From assembly GCA_905221615.1 (NCBI GenBank), contig CAJNDT010006150.1, forward strand, positions 62,001 to 126,000: a stretch of DNA of 64,000 nucleotides, in the 5' to 3' direction. A model generated the notes under the pieces. The model saw only the letters and a list, made by a program, of their open reading frames with translations, was not told where the DNA came from and ran no database searches. The translations under genes and the position numbers were made by a program. How positions within the stretch are numbered: the first letter of the stretch is position 1; every line of letters starts with the position of its first letter. This DNA comes from Symbiodinium sp. CCMP2592. Taxonomy: Eukaryota > Sar > Dinophyceae > Suessiales > Symbiodiniaceae. This document shows positions 50,313 to 61,936 of this stretch, in pieces.

Positions 50313-50624
50313 AATATGCAGACACATATGTACATACCTATGCTATACAATTGCCATGGGGCACTGGAATTTTTTAGAAGGTATCCAAAATCAGCGGAAT
50401 ACCACTCGTTCTTATTCAGTTTTTGATTGAGAACTTCTTCAACAACCGTAAGCGCCAAAGCCCTCTCTAAACCCCTAAGCTGCGAGCCCTACAAACCCCC
50501 AGACACGCCCCCCCGCCCTACAAAGAAAACAACCAACGCAGAGACCACCCGAAGCCCTAAGAGCGCTCGAGGTTAGAATCCTGATAGAAGCTTCGAACGA
50601 ATCCAAGAGGGCCCACATGTACGG

Positions 50625-50723
50625 CTATTAAGGAATTAGGTCCCGAAAGCCATTATTATGAAAGGTTTCTGGGGCCAAATTCCATAATGTTAGTGTATAT
50701 GGACTCTTTGAAGCAACCCACAA
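50625..50723. mobile_element. W-family element
   Basis: GGAATTAGGTCCCGAAAGCC and CCATAATGTTAGTGTATATG match 60305-60402 (GGAATTGGGTCCCAAAGACC, CCATAATGATAGTGTGTATG). Confidence 0.6.
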
Positions 50724-50904
50724 AGCCACTCCAGATCCCAAGGCCCTTGATCCTTCTCCTGAGGTCTGTTTTCTGCAAGAAGGCGGGCAGCGATGCCCCA
50801 AGTCTGAAGGACGGGGCAGCATGTGTTTTAGGATTCCATGGTCCGTAAAGGGCTCCTTTAAAGGGATCTATAGGGGTTCTATAAGAGGGGTTTTAGGGTC
50901 TAAT

Positions 50905-51013
50905 TAAAGGACCATGGCACTTAGTAACTAGGTTTGTTATTGGGGGTAACTATACTTATACTTACTTATGACCCAATTAACCATACCTACTAAGTCCCAT
51001 GATCCTCCAAGTA
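50905..51013. mobile_element. A-family palindrome, copy 10
   Basis: AAAGGACCATGGCACTTAGT at the left, TACTAAGTCCCATGATCCTC at the right. Confidence 0.7.
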
Positions 51014-51551
51014 GGGCTCCATGTGGCCATGTTAGGGTTCCTTGAAGGGTTCTCCTTTAAGGGCACCATGAGCTTTAATGCAAACTTGGGCTAGTGGCTT
51101 ACCGGCTTAAGATCGACGGCACCACGGTTGAGGGGTGAAAGATTTGCAGTTTCGGTTTTTCTGCTTTGGCGTTTTAGGGGTCAGGGCTTGGACTGTTCGG
51201 TTTCCTGTGTTTAGGTTTAAGATTCTGTTCTACGGATTTAGGCTTTAGGTTACATGGGACGAGTATGTAAGCCAAAGAATCCCCCTACATGTTCTTCTGT
51301 GTGTTGCACTGCATCGCTGAAGCCTTGTAAACCCTAGAAGCTGTGTAACAATGCCAAACCACCCCAAAGCCGCAACCCTACAGCGTCCCTATATAAGACC
51401 GTTCACGAAATGTCCAAAGGAAGCCTAAGAACCCTATAGCAGGCCCCAAACTAAACCCTAAACCAACAGCAAAATCACGAACAGCTCACAACCTAAGCCC
51501 TCAACTCCAAGTTTTCGACGTACCAAAGGGGCCTTGCTAATTACAAAAATC

Positions 51552-51656
51552 AAAGCGTCCTATGTACCTGTATAGTAGAGTGTAGGGTTTCTATATTAGG
51601 AATTACTATGAGGATCCAGGGAAGTATCCCCCATAAGAGTAGATAGGACCCTTTGG
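51552..51656. mobile_element. K-family palindrome, copy 2
   Basis: AAAGCGTCCTATGTACCTGT at the left, TAGATAGGACCCTTTGG at the right. Confidence 0.65.
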
Positions 51657-51738
51657 GAAAGGTTTTGGGGCACATGTTGAAAATACTACCGAAGTTGTGG
51701 GACGAATATCGAACCTTAAGCCCGAAACCCTAAGCCCT

Positions 51739-51849
51739 CATATGGGAGTGTCCGGAAACATAGCGTACCTCATTCTGGGGTCCTTATAGTAAGGATCCTA
51801 CTACTTAGGGTACTATATGAGGGGCCCCTCTCTTCGGCAACTCCCATAT
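51739..51849. mobile_element. C-family palindrome, copy 8
   Basis: ATATGGGAGTGTCCGGAAAC at the left, CTCTTCGGCAACTCCCATAT at the right. Confidence 0.75.
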
Positions 51850-51860
51850 TTCGCGAATTT

Positions 51861-51993
51861 ACTTGGAGGGGCAGGGGACTTAGTAAGTAGGTTATAAGTA
51901 ATTAGGGTTATAATTGGGGTAAGTCCATTTAGGGTGCTTATAATTATAACTCTACTTATAACGTACTTACGAAGTCCTCTGCCCCTCCAAGTA
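51861..51993. mobile_element. A-family palindrome, copy 11 (GGGGCAGGGG subtype)
   Basis: ACTTGGAGGGGCAGGGGACT at the left, AGTCCTCTGCCCCTCCAAGT at the right. GTAAGT follows the left repeat. Confidence 0.8.
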
Positions 51994-52753
51994 GAACACA
52001 ATGACGCAGCATGGGGAGCGCCTTTTGCTGCGGTGATTTTGTGATCCCGGTGGTTTCGAGTTGTTGGGTACATGTCCGTCATACCTTCGGTACTGCCCCC
52101 AGTCAGTAACAGTTGAATAATATTCATAATATAGACATATTAGGACCTTAATGGTAGCCCTATTATAGACTGTTACTCTATGAGAGCAGTACCCAAATCA
52201 CACCTCGGTTGAACGGTTGCCCAGCCGTGAATCAACTTAAGCTGCAAGACCTTAAACCCTGAACGACGCACCTCTCCCGCACGACGCTGCTCTAATCCCC
52301 AATCCCGAAGCTGGCCCTTAACCCTACACACCAAACCCTTTAAAGCCGTCCCCTGAACCCTAAACCGAACCCTTTAATCCACCCAAAGCCCGGCGCCATG
52401 CCAGGACTTGCTGACCATCCGAATCCTGGCTTGGGAAGGCTGCTTTCTTCTGGGATCTCTTTCGCCTTCAAGCGGGATCCTTGAGGATTCCTGTAAGGGC
52501 TCTATAGGGTTTGGGGTTTAGGGATTTATATACAGGCTGAGGGATTAGGGGTTCAGTGGGTTTGGGGGTTGAGGGTTTGGTTCAGGGTTTAGGGTTTAGG
52601 GTATCTTAAGGGTTTCAAGTTAGGGCTTAGGGTTCTGCCTAGGTGGTGTCGTATGATGTTCCGCCCTAAACTCCTTTTGTTCTGGTACCCTTAAAGCCTG
52701 CAAACCTTGAGCTTCATTTCCGCAGCCGGAGGAGAGACTTTCAAATTATAGCC

Positions 52754-52861
52754 ATACTGCTGATGGACCAAATCCTGCATTACACATTATAAGGAATATA
52801 CCATAGTTCCTATAGTTTCGGGTCCTTTAAGGTAATGCAGGATTTTGTCCATCAGCAGTAT
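52754..52861. mobile_element. E-family palindrome, copy 5, longest ends
   Basis: ATACTGCTGATGGACCAAAT, then CCTGCATTAC at the left pairs with GTAATGCAGG, then ATTTTGTCCATCAGCAGTAT at the right, about 30 bp. Confidence 0.85.
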
Positions 52862-52919
52862 TATACCCGGTGTTGGTGAGCGACTACAGGGCAAAATCGG
52901 TCTTGTGCGCATGCAAAGT

Positions 52920-53830
52920 CATTTCCCACGTCGTTGTTGTGTAGAAACACGTAGTAACATTTCATTAGAGCAATTGATGTAACCATCGCTGCATTTTTGC
53001 TGTTGTTGCTACTGGTGCCTGTGGTGCCATCAGTTCGACGTCGTTGTCGTCATCGTCGTCGTTGTCATTATCATCACTGCATGGCATGCTTCATGCTAAG
53101 AATGCTGACCTTTTGCTGACGTTCTGCATGTTCAGGGTTGCTCGAGTTGGAAGGCACGTCTGAAATCCGCCGTCAAGCTAACCCGTTGTCGCAGGCAGCA
53201 GTAGCCGTTGTTGTGGCAGTAGAAGGTGCGTCTTAATTAGCAACATTTGCTCAGGCTCCATGTCTGTGCCTGGTCACACAGGATATTGGATTTGGAGTTT
53301 TCCCATTTCATGCTACCCTAAGCTTGTAAAGCCCTTCCGAGTTTTGGAATTCAGCATCCGTCTCAGGGAGGCGAATCTACTATCTGCGAAGCCGGAGTCT
53401 GTTCCGGGATAGGATCGACGGGACGGCTTTGGATGTACTGTGTGCGTCCTGGGGACTCTGGGGTAGATCGTGGTGCATATTGAAGACCCCAAGTAGGGCG
53501 CACCATAGTCTCTATTGTAACTGTACCTCAGCGACATGTGGCATCCCCCGATACAGGCGTCAGAGCTAGCCGTAAACCGCTGTAAACCTTATAAGCCCAG
53601 ATTGGAACAGCCTTAATCCCGGGATTTGGGGTACGGTCGACATCCAAGGACTTGTGGAAAACTTGGCAGAGACCCCCCTCGCAAGATGTGACGTATCATA
53701 TGCGGGGCATCGTGGTAACCCATCACGTCCACCGAAGCTGCAACATCTCTTGGGACAATGTTGCATGCGCTTACACGAGAAAGTTCACAGCGGGTTTATG
53801 TTGGCATTGACGTTTACCCGAGGACCAAAA
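52920..53830. other. undetermined region with GTC/GTT-rich low complexity
   Basis: An imperfect GTCGTTGTC run lies at 53035-53085. A short open + frame near 53135-53235 (LLELEGTSEIRRQANPLS) is possible. Nothing else is callable; no telomere-like tract. Confidence 0.45.
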
Positions 53831-53890
53831 GGGCCAAAAGCCTTATATGGTATGCCTTTGGGCCCAAAAGCCTTTTTTATGAGTCCTTAG
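53823..53890 (-). mobile_element. D-family element, copy 7 (inverted)
   Basis: GGGCCAAAAGCCTTATATGG, then CTTTGGGCCCAAAAGCC, then TATGAGTCCTTAGA. Confidence 0.65.
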
Positions 53891-54099
53891 AGCCCCAGGG
53901 GTTACGAACTACACCGACTAGTGTGAGGCATCGTTGGTGCTCTAGCTACGCCTTGATTTGTGGTTGACGAAGATAGAGAAGACGTTTGTCCGCCACTGTT
54001 TGTCGCTTCCTCTTCTTTGTGCTTTGGAGAAAACTTGGACTGGTTGATGGGCAGCGTAGGAACGACGGGACGCCGACCATCACAAGTTGGAGGACATAG

Positions 54100-54143
54100 G
54101 AGGAGGAGGAGGAGGAGGAGGAGAAGGAGGAGGAGGAGGAGGA
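54100..54143. repeat. (GGA)n microsatellite
   Basis: AGGAGGAGG repeated with one AGAAGG interruption. Confidence 0.9.
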
Positions 54144-54612
54144 TCTGCGTGTAGTGTTGTCCATGGTTTCATGTGCTTCTCGGGGCATCTGCTCAGTTGC
54201 ATCATAACAGCTTCGCAGAAAAAAGCTGTCCGGGATTGTGGTATCATGTTTCGGTGCCAGTTGGGTCAACATCCGTTAGTGTCGTTAGATTTGTATGTAA
54301 ATTTGTTCATGCTCTTCGAGGTTCACCGACGCTGTTTCAAGCAAGACGTGTATTAAATCCATCGCACAGCCACGAGAGAGCACTACCTCAAGGACAAATG
54401 GCGTTGTCGTTGGCGCATGGCTGTTTTTCTGACAGCGAAGAAAAACAATGGCGTTGATGAGAAACGGCACTGCGCCCGTGACCGTCAGAAACAGGAAGCA
54501 CGGACATGTATGCTGGGCCCGTGCTTGCAGATGACTTCAGCACGTGTTATTCGGTAAATTTGGGGTCCAAGCATGTGGGGCCCAACCATAAATATATAGC
54601 TGATTTGAGCAG

Positions 54613-55107
54613 GTGGACTGTGCAGCAGCAACAACTTGGTTGAGCCTTTTCCGTTCAAGGGAAGCAGGACACATACCCAGTCTTATTGAATTTCTAACCG
54701 TGTTTGTCCTTGGATCTGTTGGCTTTCGGGCAAGCAACCCCCAAAAAGCCGCGCTGCGTTGCGATGATGAGTTTCCTGATTCATATTCGCTTGTTTCAAA
54801 CTGGAAGTGCACTGTCCCAACATTTCGCTTCGAAACGCGGCTCAGCATTGAGTTTTGTCGCCCAACCGAGTTTGGCACATCTGACGGCGTCACTTGCGCA
54901 GACCCCATGCATGAGTTTGAAAAAACGATTTTGAGCGTCTGGGCTGTTGTTCAGACGACCCATTTTGCGCAAAAGGAAATTGCCACCCCCACCATCGGTT
55001 CGCACTTCCCGAACCTCCACGGTATCTTCGTTGAACGACAACATGTCAGCATCATTGGAGAGCCACGACAGCATTTGAAAATGGAAGCTTATCTACAGCA
55101 ACCCTAA
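54613..55107 (+). CDS. candidate ORF, unknown protein (strand uncertain)
   Basis: The longest non-repetitive ORF of the right half, 164 codons to a TAA at 55105. The middle (FRFETRLSIEFCRPTEFGTS) and end (IFVERQHVSIIGEPRQHLKM) look natural. The minus strand is also open for 92-123 codons over 54537-55074 with equally natural peptides, so direction is unresolved. No domain. The region has no telomere-like words. Confidence 0.35.
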   Translation: MDCAAATTWLSLFRSREAGHIPSLIEFLTVFVLGSVGFRASNPQKAALRCDDEFPDSYSLVSNWKCTVPTFRFETRLSIEFCRPTEFGTSDGVTCADPMHEFEKTILSVWAVVQTTHFAQKEIATPTIGSHFPNLHGIFVERQHVSIIGEPRQHLKMEAYLQQP

Positions 55108-55149
55108 AAACATCCCTCAAACAGTAAACTCTGAATCTTCAAAACCACA

Positions 55150-55284
55150 ATGTGCGAGTCGCGAGGGAGACCTGAAGAAGCCGATGAGATCCGGGAGCTG
55201 CTGAAGGAGCTGGGCCAAAAATGCCTTTTGTCAGAAATTTGTAATATCACTGTTAGCATGTTTATGGTTCGTAATGATTATTAG
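55150..55284 (+). CDS. small candidate ORF
   Basis: ATG to TAG, 44 codons. It begins MCESRGRPEEADEIRELLKE, an acidic helical segment, then LGQKC. It lies 43 bp after the ORF above and could be another exon of the same unit. Confidence 0.28.
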   Translation: MCESRGRPEEADEIRELLKELGQKCLLSEICNITVSMFMVRNDY

Positions 55285-55289
55285 TATTG

Positions 55290-55530
55290 GTAGTTGACGC
55301 ACGAGTAGCAGTAGGAGTAGAGTAGCAGCAGAGGTAGCCGTAACCGTGGTAGTAGCAGTTGGGTAGCCGCAGCAGTTGTAGAAGTAGCAGTGGCAGTAGA
55401 CGTAGCCGTAGCCGTCGCAGTAGCAGTAGCAGCAGCAGCGGTGGCGGTTGTAGCAGCCTCAGCAGGAGTAGGAGTAGGACAAAGATTAAGGCTCGGACTA
55501 GGACCAGGGCCAGGAGTAGCAGGATGATTT
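55290..55530. repeat. GTAGCAGTAGCC-type degenerate trinucleotide repeat
   Basis: Imperfect AGCAGTAG and GTAGCCGTAG words. The ORF at 55359-55586 is an Arg/Ser-rich translation of the repeat. Confidence 0.8.
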
Positions 55531-56316
55531 TATCTTTCCCCAGGCATCTTCAGTGTTTGAGGTGTTTTCGTGTGTACGGTTACTAAGGGCTCAGTGCCCA
55601 ATCAACCACTCGGGCGGTTTTGTTTACAGGTTCGTTCATAGCTTACAGCTCCTCTAACCCTGAACCCTAAACCCCTAAACCCTATGCCTACACCCCAAGC
55701 CCTGAAAGCCATAAGCTCCAGACAGAAGTCCTGATGCGCGGACTCCTAGGGTCCGTGTGTGCAGTCATCATATTAAACTTCCCTCCTCATACCTGAAGAA
55801 TCGGCAAGGAAAAGTGCACCCTCTTTTCGAAAGGGATACTGGGAATCAGCCACGTAGCTAATCATCGGGCATTTGAACCCTACAACTTCCAACCACAACC
55901 CTGCACAACCCATGCTAACTTCCCAACATAAAACATACAAGACCCTACAGGCTTCTCTTATAAGACTCAAAGTAAGCAAGGTCACGACGCAGGTGGTGGT
56001 GCCGAACAGGAGGTGCGGCCTTCGACTGAAAGGGTTCCTTTCAAAGGAACTATAGGGTTCTATAGTAGGGGTTCCCTTTCAGGGCACGATGGGGTTCCAT
56101 GACAGGGCTCCTTCCTGCAAGGGTAGGGTCCCCTTAAAGGATACTTTTGGATTCGGTAGTACTTGGGTCACCCACTGTAATGGGGACTATAGGGAATCTT
56201 TCGCGTTCGATTCTGAAATTCTGAAACCTTTGCGACCCCAGGTTTCTCGGAGGGGGCTTTGAGGGTTTGGGCGTAGAAGCTTGAGGCTTACAGTAGTAAT
56301 TAGGTTTTGGGGGTTA

Positions 56317-56404
56317 CATGAGAGTTTCCGAAAATATGTGACCCTTGTAATATGGTACCCTGTGAAAAAGGACCCCAGAATAAGGTACTCGGAAACTCCC
56401 AGAT
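56317..56404. mobile_element. C-family palindrome, copy 9
   Basis: ATGAGAGTTTCCGAAAATAT at the left, GGTACTCGGAAACTCCCAG at the right. Confidence 0.7.
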
Positions 56405-56936
56405 GTGCAAGCAGCTCGCAAGTGGAAGACCGTTCTTCTTGTCCGGCGGGGTTGTTACGGCTTAGGGGTTTGAGGCTTAAGGGTTTAGGGTTTAGGGTAG
56501 GGTTTAGGCCCAACGTGGTTTAGGGTTTAGGCCTGATAAAGGGGCTTTGATAAATAGAAAAGGGTTTTGGGTCCCATGGTCGTATGGTTATAGTAAGGAA
56601 CCCACCAATTGGTAATTATTTAGGCCCCTAGATTAGCTTCATGGAGCACTTGATGTGAGCTGATCGGCTACAAGTCCCATGTCCTGCAATGCACCGTGCC
56701 TCGCCAGGGGCCTGACCTTGAAGCATACTACCCTGTTCTTGCAGTCGAAGAGTCCTGTAAATAGCCTAAACCCGAAGCCGTAAACGCCAGAAGACGCAGT
56801 TCTGAGGCTTGCCTTGTGGACATGGATCATTGCGAAAACCTTGTTTTATTTATCAAGTCCCACCATTCTGGCCGTACCTGGACCCTGCACAGAGCCAGGC
56901 GCTACAGGGCTTCAACTTCTGGTTGGTAGGCTATAC

Positions 56937-57054
56937 CCAAAGAATCATGGGACTTAGTAACTAGGGTTATTACTAAGGTAACTGCACTTATAGTTACTTA
57001 TAACCCCAATTAAGGTACTTATAACCATACTAAGTCCCATGATCCTCCAAGTAA
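56937..57054. mobile_element. A-family palindrome, copy 12
   Basis: CAAAGAATCATGGGACTTAG at the left, ACTAAGTCCCATGATCCTCC at the right. Confidence 0.75.
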
Positions 57055-57655
57055 TCACCAGCCACCAAGCCTAAACCCCAATAAACGTTCTTTATTCGGA
57101 ATCCCTAAGCCCTGACCCTCAGCCATTAACCCCTAAAGCATCTTAACGCCGTAGCTTTGTTCATGCCAGTTCCAGGTGATTCCGAAGCTACCGCATCGGA
57201 GCGTTTCGGGTTAAGGTTCAGTGTCTAGGGCTTGTAATACTTACTACATTATTCCTAGCTCTGATACGGTATAAGTGACATGTTATACAAATACCTTATA
57301 GAATGCCTCCAAAGCGTATCCTAATCACAAAGGCCCGTGAAGCAACTTAAACTGTTCTGATCGTGGAACCTGCCAGGAGCATTATACGTATAAGTATACG
57401 TCGGATATGATACACGAATACATAAGATATGATACGTCCCGGGGGTCTATCATTCTCTAGAAAGCATCTCCACATGCCATTTGAATCCAGCTAAGCAGGA
57501 GGAGAATGGCGACGCTTTGCGGGACGATGCTGAAGCTGAAGCTGATCCTACAGCGAGCATGGAGGTTTAGCGTTTAGAGTTTAGGGCTGACTGGGGATGA
57601 ACCTGAATGAGCTATTGGAGTACCTAAACTCTGCAACCATAAAGCTTGAATCTTT

Positions 57656-57785
57656 ACTCGGAGGATCATGGGACCTGGTAAGTATGGTCATAAGCACCTT
57701 TGTTGGGGTTATAAGTAATACAGTAATTATACATAGAGTAGCGCTACACATAGCCTTACTTACCAAGTCCCATGATCCTTCCAGC
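57656..57785. mobile_element. A-family palindrome, copy 13
   Basis: CTCGGAGGATCATGGGACCT at the left, then GGTAAGTATGG. CTTACCAAGTCCCATGATCC at the right. Confidence 0.75.
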
Positions 57786-57994
57786 AGAGTCAAGCCAGAC
57801 GAGCTTCGTGTATGTGGAGCTATGGGCCCAAAATGAGTTGAGGTATGGGGCGCATGTGGGAAGTTCTCTAACTTGTCGTTGTAGGGTGCATGGCTTATAC
57901 CCAGCCGATCCAGTAGTGTTACCAGTACTTATTGTTTCTTTAAGTTTGCGCCCTAGAATGTTGAACCTGATCCACAGCAGGACTTAGCTGTTCG

Positions 57995-58204
57995 TTGTTG
58001 TTGTCGAGTTTCGGAGGAGCAGCAGCCCTAAACTGTAGCACTCCGAGTGTTCATATGCTGACCGGGGCGCCCACGCATGAAGGCAGGACTTCATTCGCCG
58101 TGAGCAGTGCGGCTCCGACAGGAGCTGCACTACGGGGTAACGGCCCTCGCGCAGCCGAGTGGAACGAGATATCCAGCACTGCGACGTGGTCAGTCTATTC
58201 CTAG
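57995..58204 (+). CDS. weak candidate ORF
   Basis: 69 codons to a TAG at 58202 (HMLTGAPTHEGRTSFAVSSA). Alanine/serine-rich; no domain. Confidence 0.22.
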   Translation: MLLSSFGGAAALNCSTPSVHMLTGAPTHEGRTSFAVSSAAPTGAALRGNGPRAAEWNEISSTATWSVYS

Positions 58205-58286
58205 CACGTGCAGCTTTGGCTACGGCAGTTTTTTGGCAGTGGTAACAGAACTGGAAGTAGATCGATAAGTAGAAGTAGTAGTGAGC

Positions 58287-58287
58287 G

Positions 58288-58339
<52 letters not shown>

Positions 58340-58340
58340 C

Positions 58341-58373
<33 letters not shown>

Positions 58374-58610
58374 TCGGGGTAGCAGCAGCAGCAGGAGGAA
58401 TAGTAGTAGCAGCAGTAGTGGTGGTGGTAGTAGTGGTAGGGCAGCAGCAGTCGTGGTGGTGGTGGCGGTGGTAGAGCTGTTATCAGTGGGCTTGTTGTTC
58501 TTGCTGTTGTTCGTGCGTGTGATTGAACAAAGTAGGCCGCAGCAGCAGCAGCAGCAGCAGTGGCAGCAGTAGCAGTACCAGTAGCAGTTCCAGTAGCAGT
58601 AGCAGTAGAA
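58287..58610. repeat. (GTA)n and (GCA)n trinucleotide repeats
   Basis: Nearly pure (GTA)n at 58287-58370, then CAGCAGCAG runs near 58380, 58540 and 58590. Serine- or glutamine-rich ORFs here are repeat translations. Confidence 0.9.
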
Positions 58611-58829
58611 CCCTAAACCCTAAACAGCATTCGTCGAAGTCGAAGAGAAGGAGAGTTAAGGGGTATTGGGCTCTCTGGGGCCAGCGTCAGCAACCAGCTG
58701 CAACAGTCAGTATCCGTGCCACTTGGCTTTGCTGCTAGTGTTAGCCCTAAGCCATCCTAAACGCTAAACCTGCACCGGGGTATGGCGAGCTCCAGAACCC
58801 AGAGTCCGTCTCGACAGACGTGGGTCTAG

Positions 58830-58936
58830 GTTCCCCAGTACACTTTTACCCTCTGTAGTTTAGGGTTCCCTTATTGAAACTGAATCCCAGGAAACAGGAT
58901 AGCCTTATTGTTACGGGACACTGGGGAACCTAGGGG
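58830..58936. mobile_element. P-family palindrome, copy 2
   Basis: CTAGGTTCCCCAGTACAC at the left, ACACTGGGGAACCTAGG at the right, with AGGGTTCCCTTATTG inside. Confidence 0.7.
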
Positions 58937-59021
58937 AAGTTTGCCCTAGATTTGTGGCCCAAATGTTCTCGACCACAAAATGAGGCCCTAAACCCTAAAC
59001 CCCTAAACCCAAACCCCTAAA

Positions 59022-59117
59022 CCCTACCTTAACCCTGAAGGACCTACCTTTGTAAGGACTTATACAAGGAAATCATAATCAGGAGCCCTAGAAAGGTAGG
59101 TTATTCAGGGTTAAGGT
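59022..59117. mobile_element. F-family palindrome, copy 5
   Basis: CCTTAACCCTGAAGGACCTA at the left, GGTTATTCAGGGTTAAGG at the right. Confidence 0.75.
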
Positions 59118-59332
59118 AAACCCTAAACCCAAAACCCTAAACCCTAAAGCCTAAACCCTAAACCCTAAAGCCTAAACCCCCAACATCGAAGGTCCAAGAT
59201 GGTGGTTTGCTAGGAACCCGTAAACACTCAAAGCATCGTAACTATCATCTGTGACCTAAAAAGGGTTCCCTTAAAGGGATCTCTAGGGTTCCTTTTAAGG
59301 GATCGATAGGGTTCCCTTTTAAAGGGAAAGTT

Positions 59333-59463
59333 AGGGGCCCAAGAAGCACAGAAGCGTAAGCATTTTATGGGGATATCCCTACCTCAGGGGGCTTCATTAT
59401 AAGGGGGTTTATATGGGATATCCCTAGCATTGTTTTTGCTTATGTGCTTTTTGGGGGCCCTAA
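59333..59463. mobile_element. V palindrome
   Basis: GGCCCAAGAAGCACAGAAGC at the left, GCTTATGTGCTTTTTGGGGG at the right, with GGGGATATCCC inside. A half copy lies at 61977-62030. Confidence 0.65.
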
Positions 59464-59529
59464 TGATTTGTGACCTCACCCTGATTGCCCAGAGACCCCA
59501 AAGGCCCCTTTAACTAAAGGAATACCCTG

Positions 59530-59602
59530 ATTCCAAAAGGGTCCTATGTACCTGTATAGTAGAATGTAGGGTTTCTATAGTAGGATCCAGGGAAGTATCC
59601 CC
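59530..59602 (+). mobile_element. K-family element, copy 3
   Basis: GGGTCCTATGTACCTGTATA, then GGATCCAGGGAAGTATCCCC. Confidence 0.65.
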
Positions 59603-60071
59603 CGGAGCCTCTGGGATTGCCGAGAGACCCCAAAGCCCCTTAAATAAGGAATATAGCTTAAAGCTTGTCTGGCTTTCCCACTGTAGTTTAAGGTATCGGT
59701 GGTTTTGGCGTCTCTGGGTGTTGGGGTAAACCCTAAACCCTAAAACCCTAAACCCTAAAACCCTAAACCTTAAAACCCTAAACCCTAAACCCTACTTGGG
59801 ACCTCTCAGAGTTTAGAGGTCTGTGGGACCTTTAAGGGGTAGTTCTCTGAATTGGGGTCCCTTGTTAGGCATGAAAAGGGACCCTAAAGGGACCCCTAAG
59901 TATAGAAATAGCCAGAGGCCCGAAGAACTCCGAACAGCTTCACTGTGTCACTAGCTTTGGTTTGGCATGCCCGCCCCGCGTAATAGCTCCCTAACCCCGT
60001 CCTCTAATCCCGAACAAACGGCTAACCCCAGACGGTCCACATAATACTCTGTGCATATTTAAGTGTGTAGA

Positions 60072-60145
60072 TATAATATTATATATATATATATATATGT
60101 ATATATGTACATATGTATGTATACATACATATATATATATATATA
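60072..60145. repeat. (TA)n/(TATG)n microsatellite
   Basis: ATATATATAT and GTATATATGTACATATG runs. Confidence 0.9.
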
Positions 60146-60218
60146 CACATACAGGTAGTATTTATAGAGTTTTTGACCCCCAAAGTAGGTACTATTTGTA
60201 TACTTGGAGCCCCAGGGA

Positions 60219-60297
60219 TTGGGTCCTTACTATAATACGGCACCTAATATTGACGGTACCCAAAAGGGACCATGACTTTGACAACCACCCATATGTA
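60219..60297. mobile_element. B-family element, copy 6 (right part)
   Basis: CTTTGACAACCACCCATATG at the right end. The left end is lost next to the TA microsatellite. Confidence 0.55.
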
Positions 60298-60304
60298 TAG
60301 AGAC

Positions 60305-60402
60305 ATACATACTACCATTATGGAATTGGGTCCCAAAGACCTTCTTTGTGTTGGTTTGGCGGACCTGTCCCATAATGATAGTGTGTATGGACCCTCCAGG
60401 CA
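60305..60402. mobile_element. W-family element, copy 2
   Basis: GGAATTGGGTCCCAAAGACC and ATAGTGTGTATGGACCC, as in 50625-50723. Confidence 0.6.
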
Positions 60403-60740
60403 CCCTGGGTTTAGGGTTTACGGGTTTAGGGTTTACCCTACACCTTAGGCACTCAACCGGAAACCTTTTCTACACCTACACGAAATCTACAATCTGTACC
60501 CCAAAGCGGGTTGAATTGAATGAACTTCTTTTTTGACCCTGAGCCATCCAAGACGCCTAGCTGAAAACCGTAAGATGTCCACCCTAAGCCCTAAACGGTT
60601 AACCCTGGGATCTCGGGCACTCTACTTAACTTCGCCGTGAGGATGTCAGTTAGGCGCCTGGAAGAATCCATGGAAGAGGCGGAATTGGGGCATGGGGTTC
60701 AGGGTTGAGGGTTTAGGGTTCAGGCTCGGGTTCAGCGTTT

Positions 60741-60832
60741 ACCCAGAGGGTCCGAGTATTCCCCATTATAGGACTTTGGGGGCCTTATTCGGTACCAAAA
60801 ACCATAACTAGGGACTACTTGAACCCTTAGGG
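60741..60832. mobile_element. I-family palindrome, copy 2
   Basis: CCCAGAGGGTCCGAGTATTC at the left, CTACTTGAACCCTTAGGG at the right. Confidence 0.6.
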
Positions 60833-61424
60833 TTAGGGTTGAGGGCACATGTTCAGGTTGTGTAGGACGTCTAGGGATCAAGCGGTTTAGGCTTACGTGC
60901 TGTTGTTTCGCATGTTTTGCTGTCATTTAGGGCACGTAAAGCCCGTAAACTCCTAAAACTTAAACCGTAGGGTTTGGTGGTGTCGAGCCGGGTTTCCAAA
61001 TTTGGGGTTTTGTTCACTGTCGTTTTCATGTTTTAGTTGAGGCCTTACCTACAGCGGAAATCCACGGGTTCACAAAACAAACACGACCTGCGAAGCTTCA
61101 CATGCACAATCTAACTGGGCCTAAGCAGCTTAGGTTACGCTAATGGGTCCAGGTAGCGATAAGTCATATACTTTGGCTCTAAAGCAACCGTTTCAGGCCA
61201 GAGTATATGCTGCATAGACTTGGATACTTAGGGTAAGGAGAAAACCCCACACTAGAAGCCCATCACGGAGGAGCCGTGTTTTACAACTGTTGTACGTAGG
61301 CAGGCTGTTCCCTCTGGGAAGTGCTATTGTATGAAGCCTATATGGGCCCCGCTTGTCGGGCGCCTGCACAGTGAAACCTATGGCCCCAAGACCCCTGTAA
61401 ACGCGTAGAGTAGAGCCCCAATAC

Positions 61425-61529
61425 GGCTGATGATATAAATCCTGCCTTACCTTATAACGACCCTAAATAAACGTACGCAATATGGTATATTGCTTTTGAT
61501 GGGTATTGCAGGATTTATATCATCAGCAG
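61425..61529. mobile_element. E-family palindrome, copy 6 (ATAAATCC subtype)
   Basis: GGCTGATGATATAAATCCTG at the left, CAGGATTTATATCATCAGC at the right. Confidence 0.8.
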
Positions 61530-61596
61530 TAGATCGCGGGGGCTCCTTAATGCAAAATCTAGCATAATGGACCCCAAAACCCTGTTCTAATTATCC

Positions 61597-61705
61597 CAAA
61601 AAGTCCTATGTACTGTTATGGGGGTACTTCCCTGGATCCTAATAGCAATTCCCCAAAATAAAAGAAGCCCTGCATTCTACTAAACAGGTACATAGGATCC
61701 TTTGG
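61597..61705. mobile_element. K-family palindrome, copy 4 (inverted)
   Basis: CCAAAAAGTCCTATGTACTG at the left and AACAGGTACATAGGATCC, then TTTGGG at the right. The inner GGGGTACTTCCCTGGATCCT is the complement of the other K copies. Confidence 0.7.
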
Positions 61706-61844
61706 GTACTAAGGCCCCTACATCCGGGCCTAGAGAGGAAGTCCCACTAGGTCGCGGGCTAAACCGCAAACCTCTACACCCCGGCACTCGGGTGTTATAG
61801 AGGTCCGGAGGTCTGAACGATCAGCAATTAGATCCGATAGCCTG

Positions 61845-61936
61845 GAGGGTCATACCCTAACCCCTTTTGGTTACCGATTTTTAGGGTACCTAGTCTTATG
61901 GTTATGATCTCTTATATAGAAAAGTAGGGACCTTAG
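61845..61936. mobile_element. L-family element, copy 2
   Basis: GGGTCATACCCTAACCCCTT, then TACCTAGTCTTATGGTTATG, as in 18850-18958. Confidence 0.6.

Noticed and set aside
55359-55586. Arg/Ser-rich (SR-like) protein
   Set aside because: It is the translation of a degenerate trinucleotide repeat, with other frames also open.
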